From Paenibacillus barengoltzii NBRC 101215 (GTDB lineage Bacteria; Bacillota; Bacilli; Paenibacillales; Paenibacillaceae): a stretch of DNA of 47,839 nt. Under the pieces are notes generated by a model, which was not told the DNA's origin, did no database searches, and saw only the letters and a program-made list of their open reading frames with translations. A program made the translations under genes and the position numbers. The stretch lies in assembly GCF_004000745.1 (NCBI RefSeq), contig NZ_BILV01000036.1:1-47839 (forward strand), given 5' to 3'. Positions 43,771 to 47,839 of the stretch are shown one piece after another. Positions within the stretch are counted from its first letter, which is position 1; the number at the start of each line of letters is the position of its first letter.

Positions 43771-43794
43771 GGGCCCGGCAAAAATGCCGAGCCC
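43771..43794 (-). terminator. Probable panB-panC-panD terminator
   Basis: A 10-bp stem (43785-43794 with 43771-43780, one G-U pair) with loop TTTT lies 50 bases past the panD stop. The following tract (TTGGTGTGTTTAAA) has few consecutive T, so termination may be moderate. Confidence 0.5.
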
Positions 43795-43845
43795 TCCTTC
43801 TATGGCTCCTTCGTTACGCCGAAGGTGCCTTATTAAACAACCGAT

Positions 43846-44229
43846 TTAGCGGATCATGGCGTGGAGTTCTTGATGCGCCTTTTCCACCGGCTTGTTGTTT
43901 TCGTCAACGAACACGACGGTTGGCTTGTGGCTGCGGACTTCTTCCGGTGACATTAGAGCATAAGAAATAATGATGACATTATCACCAGGTTGCACCAGTC
44001 GCGCTGCTGCACCATTCAAGCAAATCACGCCGCTGCCGCGAGGTCCAGGAATCACGTACGTTTCCAGGCGGGCGCCGTTATTGTTGTTGACGATTTGAAC
44101 CTGCTCGTTCTCCAACAGATCGACAGCCTCCATCAGATCCTCATCTATAGTAATGCTGCCCACGTAGTTCAGGTTCGCTTCCGTCACGGTGGCACGGTGA
44201 ATTTTCGATTTCATCATCGTTCTATACAT
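43846..44229 (-). CDS. panD: Aspartate 1-decarboxylase
   Basis: A 127-residue pyruvoyl enzyme that makes beta-alanine from aspartate. The self-cleavage site Gly24-Ser25 in [10 protein letters not shown] is intact, as are the N-terminal [14 protein letters not shown] and the [15 protein letters not shown] core. Its ATG overlaps the panC stop by one base (TAATG). Last gene of panB-panC-panD, so both precursors of pantothenate are supplied by one transcript. Confidence 0.97.
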   Translation of the reverse strand: MYRTMMKSKIHRATVTEANLNYVGSITIDEDLMEAVDLLENEQVQIVNNNNGARLETYVIPGPRGSGVICLNGAAARLVQPGDNVIIISYALMSPEEVRSHKPTVVFVDENNKPVEKAHQELHAMIR

Positions 44230-45131
44230 TACGGGTTCACCCTTTTCGTTAAAATTACGTTGTCGATCAACCGCGTTGTTCCAAATTTGACGGCAACGGC
44301 GATCAACACCCCTTTTTGGCGGCCGGCTGCATCAACACGTTCATCCTCTGCCAAAGGCGACAATTCCGGAAAATCCGAAACTTCCACATAATCGATATTC
44401 GCCAGCGGTTCAGCGCTGATCTTCTCGCGGATTTCCTCCCGCAGCTCCCCTGCGGTAACAGGAGTTTGCCCCTCTGCCTTAGCCCTTGCATCCTCAAGAC
44501 TGCGGGATAAAACAAGCGCTGCCTGCCGTTCTTCCGGACTCAAGTATACATTTCGGGAGCTAAGTGCCAATCCATCAGCTTCCCGCACGATTGGACAAGG
44601 AATCACTTCGATATCAAAGTTCAAATCCTCTACCATCCGCGTAATGACCGCCACCTGTTGGGCATCTTTTTGCCCGAAATAAGCACGGTCCGGCTGCACG
44701 ATATGAAACAACTTGCCTACAACGGTAGTGACCCCGTCGAAATGGCCCGGCCGGGAAGCACCGCACAGCACGTCAGTCAAACCGTCGACCTTAATGTGAG
44801 TACGGGTTGGCTCAGGATACATTTCTTCTACAGTGGGCAAAAAGACGAAATCCACACCTTCACGCTCGGCTAAGGCCAGGTCTTTCTCCGGATCGCGGGG
44901 GTAGCGCTCAAAATCCTCGTTCGGCCCGAACTGGATCGGGTTCACGAAGATGCTCAGCACCACCAGATCGTTCTCCGCCCGTGCTTTGCGCAGCAAGCTG
45001 GCATGCCCCTCGTGCAAATATCCCATCGTTGGCACGAGCGCAACTTTGATTTGCTTTCCTTCTTTCGCTGCTGTGAACCGCGCATCCTTCAACTGTTCAC
45101 GGAGCGGGACAATCTTCTCAAAGGTCTTCAT
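44229..45131 (-). CDS. panC: Pantoate-beta-alanine ligase
   Basis: A 300-residue ATP-dependent ligase that joins pantoate and beta-alanine to pantothenate. The family motifs [50 protein letters not shown] and [14 protein letters not shown] are complete. The start overlaps the panB stop (ATGA) and the end overlaps panD (TAATG), giving a fully coupled three-gene operon. Confidence 0.97.
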   Translation of the reverse strand: MKTFEKIVPLREQLKDARFTAAKEGKQIKVALVPTMGYLHEGHASLLRKARAENDLVVLSIFVNPIQFGPNEDFERYPRDPEKDLALAEREGVDFVFLPTVEEMYPEPTRTHIKVDGLTDVLCGASRPGHFDGVTTVVGKLFHIVQPDRAYFGQKDAQQVAVITRMVEDLNFDIEVIPCPIVREADGLALSSRNVYLSPEERQAALVLSRSLEDARAKAEGQTPVTAGELREEIREKISAEPLANIDYVEVSDFPELSPLAEDERVDAAGRQKGVLIAVAVKFGTTRLIDNVILTKRVNP

Positions 45132-46006
45132 GACCGGACTTCCACCTTTCCTTTACCATACAAAGTTCCCAGCGATTCCTGCACGCCTTGGTCCGCGCGG
45201 AAAACATGCTCTTCTGCCGGGAACGAGCGATTTTTGACATCCGTTACATATTCTAGAATCCCCTGGCGGATCTGTGCGCCGATATCGGCGTAGGTTTTGA
45301 CAAACCGTTTATCCCGGTAATCTGCCGTATATTTCAACACGTCATGATACACGAGCACTTGGCCGTCACAACCGCGTCCCGCGCCAATGCCGATGGTCGG
45401 AATACTCAATTCGCGGGAGATGGCCGTTGCCACTTCCTCCGTGACCAACTCCAGCACAACCCCGAAGGCACCGGCGCATTCCAACGCCTTGGCATCCTCC
45501 ATGAGCCGCTTGGCATCGGCCGCGTCTTTGCCCTGCACCCGGTAACCGCCAATCTGGTTCACGGATTGAGGCGTCAATCCGATGTGTCCCAGCACCGGTA
45601 CCCCGGCTTGCACGATGGCTTGAACAGCAGGAGCGATCTCCGCGCCGCCTTCCATTTTGACGGCGTGGGCATGCCCCTCTTGCATTAAACGGCGAACGTT
45701 CCGCAACGTTTCGTCAATACTTCCGTGATATGTCATAAACGGCATATCCACCACGATGAAGGTGTGCTGCGCCCCGCGCGCAACGGAACGACTATGATAT
45801 ACCATATCGTCCAATGTGACCGGGATCGTCGAATCGTACCCCAGAACAACGTTGCCCAGCGAGTCACCGACCAGCAGCAAATCCGCCCCCGCTTCCTCAG
45901 CCAGTTGAGCCGACGGATAGTCGTAGGCGGTAATCATCGCGAGCGGAATGCCGTCTTGCTTCATTTTTTTCATTTTGACAATGTTTAAAGCTTGTTTCCC
46001 TGCCAT
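45128..46006 (-). CDS. panB: 3-methyl-2-oxobutanoate hydroxymethyltransferase
   Basis: A 292-residue TIM-barrel enzyme that adds a hydroxymethyl group from methylenetetrahydrofolate to ketoisovalerate, the first step of pantoate synthesis. Motifs: MITAYDYPSAQLAEEAG, LLVGDSLGNVVLGYDSTIPV, VKMEGG and FGVVLELVTEEVA with the catalytic glutamate. I chose ATG 46006, with AAGGAG 9 bases before it; the ATG at 46015 touches that site. It lies behind a leader with a strong attenuator-like terminator. Confidence 0.96.
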   Translation of the reverse strand: MAGKQALNIVKMKKMKQDGIPLAMITAYDYPSAQLAEEAGADLLLVGDSLGNVVLGYDSTIPVTLDDMVYHSRSVARGAQHTFIVVDMPFMTYHGSIDETLRNVRRLMQEGHAHAVKMEGGAEIAPAVQAIVQAGVPVLGHIGLTPQSVNQIGGYRVQGKDAADAKRLMEDAKALECAGAFGVVLELVTEEVATAISRELSIPTIGIGAGRGCDGQVLVYHDVLKYTADYRDKRFVKTYADIGAQIRQGILEYVTDVKNRSFPAEEHVFRADQGVQESLGTLYGKGKVEVRS

Positions 46007-46061
46007 GTGATCCATCTCCTTCGGTTTGGCTTTGTGCGAGTCCTCCAAAAACGCGCACAAC

Positions 46062-46093
46062 AAAAAAACCTTTTAGTTTGGCACTAAAAAGGT
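46062..46093 (-). terminator. Attenuator-like terminator in the panB leader
   Basis: Reading leftward, ACCTTTTTAGT (46093-46083) pairs with ACTAAAAGGT (46077-46068) and is followed by seven T, about 55 bases before the panB start. A terminator here implies that read-through into panBCD is regulated. Confidence 0.82.
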
Positions 46094-46290
46094 CCGAAGT
46101 CCAAAGAAGAGTGAGTTATCATCCTCGTTCTTCTGTCTCGGTCCTCTTTCGGCTCAGAGCAGAATCCAACGCAACTTGATTTGTGGTCATTCAAAACGTC
46201 GGCCGACGGTTTGAACTTTCACCACATTCATACCTCCGACAAGCACCCGGAGTGCAGTTCAGGACGATGCCGATACCGCCTCCTGTGCTC
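46094..46290 (-). promoter_or_regulatory. Structured leader RNA of panBCD
   Basis: Between a TATACT -10 box and the attenuator lie about 200 bases with strong folding potential. One long hairpin (46226-46182) pairs TGTGGT with ACCACA, TTCAAA with TTTGAA, and CGTCG with CGACG, with an asymmetric internal loop. A second small hairpin (near 46256-46242) pairs GCAC with GTGC and can extend through bulges. A simple 'pan' RNA motif with bulged adenosines is known before panB in Firmicutes. The position fits, but I cannot confirm the match. It carries no T-box core. Confidence 0.55.
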
Positions 46291-46299
46291 AGTATAACA
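46291..46299 (-). promoter_or_regulatory. Probable panB promoter (extended -10)
   Basis: TGTTATACT on the minus strand is an extended -10 (TGnTATACT). No good -35 is visible 16-18 bases upstream, which overlaps the end of birA. It would give a leader of about 280 bases. Confidence 0.5.
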
Positions 46300-46315
46300 A
46301 ATTACGTTAATTTTT

Positions 46316-47299
46316 TCATCCGCCAAGTTGTACTTCTCCAGAGAAAATCGTGAAATGTTGGCCATTCTGATCCATTAAGAGCAATGCGCCGCTCGAATCC
46401 AATCCGGTTGCCGTGCCTTGGAGTACCCCGTTTGGCGTATGCACGATGATCTCCCGCCCCAACGTGACAGACAGCGCCTCCCACAAGTGGCCGATGGGCG
46501 CAAACCCTTCCTGGATATATAGCGCATAAAGCTGCTCCAGCTCCTTGACTACTGCGCCGATCAAGCTTGTCCGATCAATCCGCTGCCCGCTTTCGATCAA
46601 TAACGAGGTCGCGATGGCTTCCAGCTCCGGCGGAATGTCGGAGGCTGCCAGATTGACATCAATGCCAATCCCGGCGACGGCGTACCGGATCAGCTCATCC
46701 TCGGCCGCAGACTCCACGATAATGCCGCACAGCTTCCGGCCGCGGGCTAAAATATCGTTTGGCCATTTGATGCCGACATCCACACCCGTGACTTTCCGTA
46801 TCGCGCGGCAAACCGCTACAGCGGTCAGCAAAGTCAACTGCGGTGCAATCGACAGCGGTTGGCGATCGGGACGCAGCAGCAGGCTCATCCATACGCCTTT
46901 GCCCGGCGGTGAATACCAGCGGCGCCCTTGGCGCCCGCGCCCTGCCGTCTGCTCTTCGGCAAGCACAAGCGTACCATGAGGCGCGCCTTCCTCCGCCAAC
47001 CTGCGGACTTCTTCCTGCGTGGAGGGCGTGCTGTCCAGCAGCTTCAGCCGTTTGCCAAACATCTGCGCCCCCTGGAGGGCATGCAGCAAGCCGGCATGGC
47101 TTAGCTTGTCAGGCTGCCGAGTCAACCGGTACCCCCTGCGAGGAGCGGATTCAAATTCGTAACCTTCTTCACGCAGCTTGGCGATTTGCTTCCATACTGC
47201 CGTCCGGCTGATCGACAGCCGGCGGCTCAGCTCCTCGCCAGATATATATTGCCCCGGATGCTCCAGCAGCATGTCAAGCAATCGGTTTGCTTCCATCAT
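46316..47299 (-). CDS. birA: Biotin ligase / biotin operon repressor
   Basis: A 327-residue bifunctional BirA: an N-terminal winged helix-turn-helix (about 1-60; ISGEELSRRLSISRTAVWKQI) for DNA binding, the biotin-protein ligase domain (about 75-260) with GRGRQGRRWYSPPGKGVWMS and KWPNDI, and a C-terminal SH3-like domain. It makes biotinyl-AMP, biotinylates carboxylase, and represses biotin genes. No biotin-synthesis gene is in the window. It overlaps the end of cca by 26 bases, as part of the conserved panBCD-birA-cca neighbourhood, though pan genes are separately promoted. Confidence 0.95.
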   Translation of the reverse strand: MMEANRLLDMLLEHPGQYISGEELSRRLSISRTAVWKQIAKLREEGYEFESAPRRGYRLTRQPDKLSHAGLLHALQGAQMFGKRLKLLDSTPSTQEEVRRLAEEGAPHGTLVLAEEQTAGRGRQGRRWYSPPGKGVWMSLLLRPDRQPLSIAPQLTLLTAVAVCRAIRKVTGVDVGIKWPNDILARGRKLCGIIVESAAEDELIRYAVAGIGIDVNLAASDIPPELEAIATSLLIESGQRIDRTSLIGAVVKELEQLYALYIQEGFAPIGHLWEALSVTLGREIIVHTPNGVLQGTATGLDSSGALLLMDQNGQHFTIFSGEVQLGG

Positions 47300-47839
47300 T
47301 CTTCACCACCGTTTCCACATGTTTCAGGAGCGTTGCCCGGTCGTTGGGCAGCTCACCTGCGGCAACCGCGATCAACAGTTGCTTTAGCCGTTCGCTAAGC
47401 CAAGGGCCGCCTTTGCGGCCGGCCGCTTGCAGCACGTCGCCGCCGCTGATGGCGAGCTCCTTCAGCGTATGTACTTGCACCTCGCGGTGCCATGCCGCCG
47501 CCCGTGCCAATATCGCCTGGTCGGCCTGCCGCTTCGCATCGTCGCCTATGGCCGCTTGCACCACCGCCTGCTGGCGGTGCAGCCACCACGCGGCGGTCTC
47601 GCGGCCAAACGCGACCTGCAGGCCGATCCAGCCGCGCCGCTGCTCGCGCTCGCCTGGCGCCTCGGCCAGGATGGCTTCCCACGCTTCATCAAAGCGGACG
47701 ATCCCAGCCGCCTCTTGGGCGGTCCGGTTCGGGAACGTCCAGCTTTTGAGCAGCGGGGAAGCCGCCTCGCCCGGGGCGCCCAGCGCCTGCAGCAGCAGCG
47801 ACCAGCGTAGCGCCGGCGGCGCAGGCGCCAGCAGCGGCA
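47274..47839 (-). CDS. cca: CCA-adding tRNA nucleotidyltransferase, C-terminal part
   Basis: An open frame runs off the right edge without a start codon in view; about 188 codons are present. The visible part is the C-terminal helical domain of a class II tRNA nucleotidyltransferase (RWSLLLQALG, SWTFPNRTAQEA, LKELAISGGDVLQAAGRKGG, LSERLKQLLIAVAAGELPND). The catalytic head lies outside the window. The local base composition is richer in G/C than its neighbours. Its position next to birA matches Bacillus. Confidence 0.88.
   Translation of the reverse strand, partial: PLLAPAPPALRWSLLLQALGAPGEAASPLLKSWTFPNRTAQEAAGIVRFDEAWEAILAEAPGEREQRRGWIGLQVAFGRETAAWWLHRQQAVVQAAIGDDAKRQADQAILARAAAWHREVQVHTLKELAISGGDVLQAAGRKGGPWLSERLKQLLIAVAAGELPNDRATLLKHVETVVKNDGSKPIA

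Overview
The window is 47.8 kb of moderately GC-rich Firmicute chromosome. It most resembles Paenibacillus or a close relative. Signs of this are a T-box leader, a tandem glycine riboswitch, split glycine decarboxylase subunits (gcvPA/gcvPB), strong GGAGG ribosome sites with frequent TTG/GTG starts, DUF423 and multi-TM2 proteins, and the gene order dinG-(TPR)-panD-panC-panB-birA-cca plus asnS-dnaD and a ypmB-like gene, which echoes the Bacillus subtilis dinG/ypmB/asnS/dnaD and panBCD-birA-cca neighbourhoods. I saw no tRNA, rRNA, transposase, integrase or prophage gene, so this is essentially core chromosome.

Left part (1-10.5 kb): palindromic intergenic repeats, then leftward genes for a GerMN lipoprotein and a multidomain N-acetylmuramoyl-L-alanine amidase, leuCD, a LuxR-type two-component pair, an AEC-family permease and signal peptidase I. 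A LysR regulator reads rightward, and its end overlaps the end of a leftward nitrilase-family amidase.

Middle part (10.5-30.4 kb): the complete proline pathway proBAC reads rightward behind a proline T-box, followed by mtnB. gcvH reads leftward, and diverging from it gcvT-gcvPA-gcvPB sits under a tandem glycine riboswitch. Next comes a tightly packed leftward run bceR-bceS-bceA-bceB-dedA-uppP. It joins antibiotic sensing, a BceAB-type transporter, a DedA-family membrane protein and undecaprenyl-diphosphate phosphatase in what looks like one operon devoted to the undecaprenyl carrier lipid. Then follow a triple-repeat TM2-like membrane protein, an anti-sigma factor and an ECF sigma factor whose best start codon appears to be ATT, a secreted asparaginase with a GlnR/TnrA-type box over its promoter, and a DUF423 protein.

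Right part (30.5-47.8 kb): nearly all leftward. hbd-ackA-asnS-dnaD form one run. A small membrane-anchored protein is translationally coupled to a short FtsH-like AAA protease. dinG, rex, mtaD and a ypmB-like gene follow one another. Beyond dinG lie a TPR protein, the panB-panC-panD operon with a structured, attenuator-bearing leader, birA, and the end of cca, which runs off the window.

The most striking non-genic structure is at 43433-43718. Six copies of a 26-bp near-palindrome are separated by exactly 26 bp, giving a 52-bp period kept without a single indel, about five helical turns. It explains no known feature type and is the strongest candidate here for something undescribed. The bceRSAB-dedA-uppP operon is the strongest protein-level candidate.
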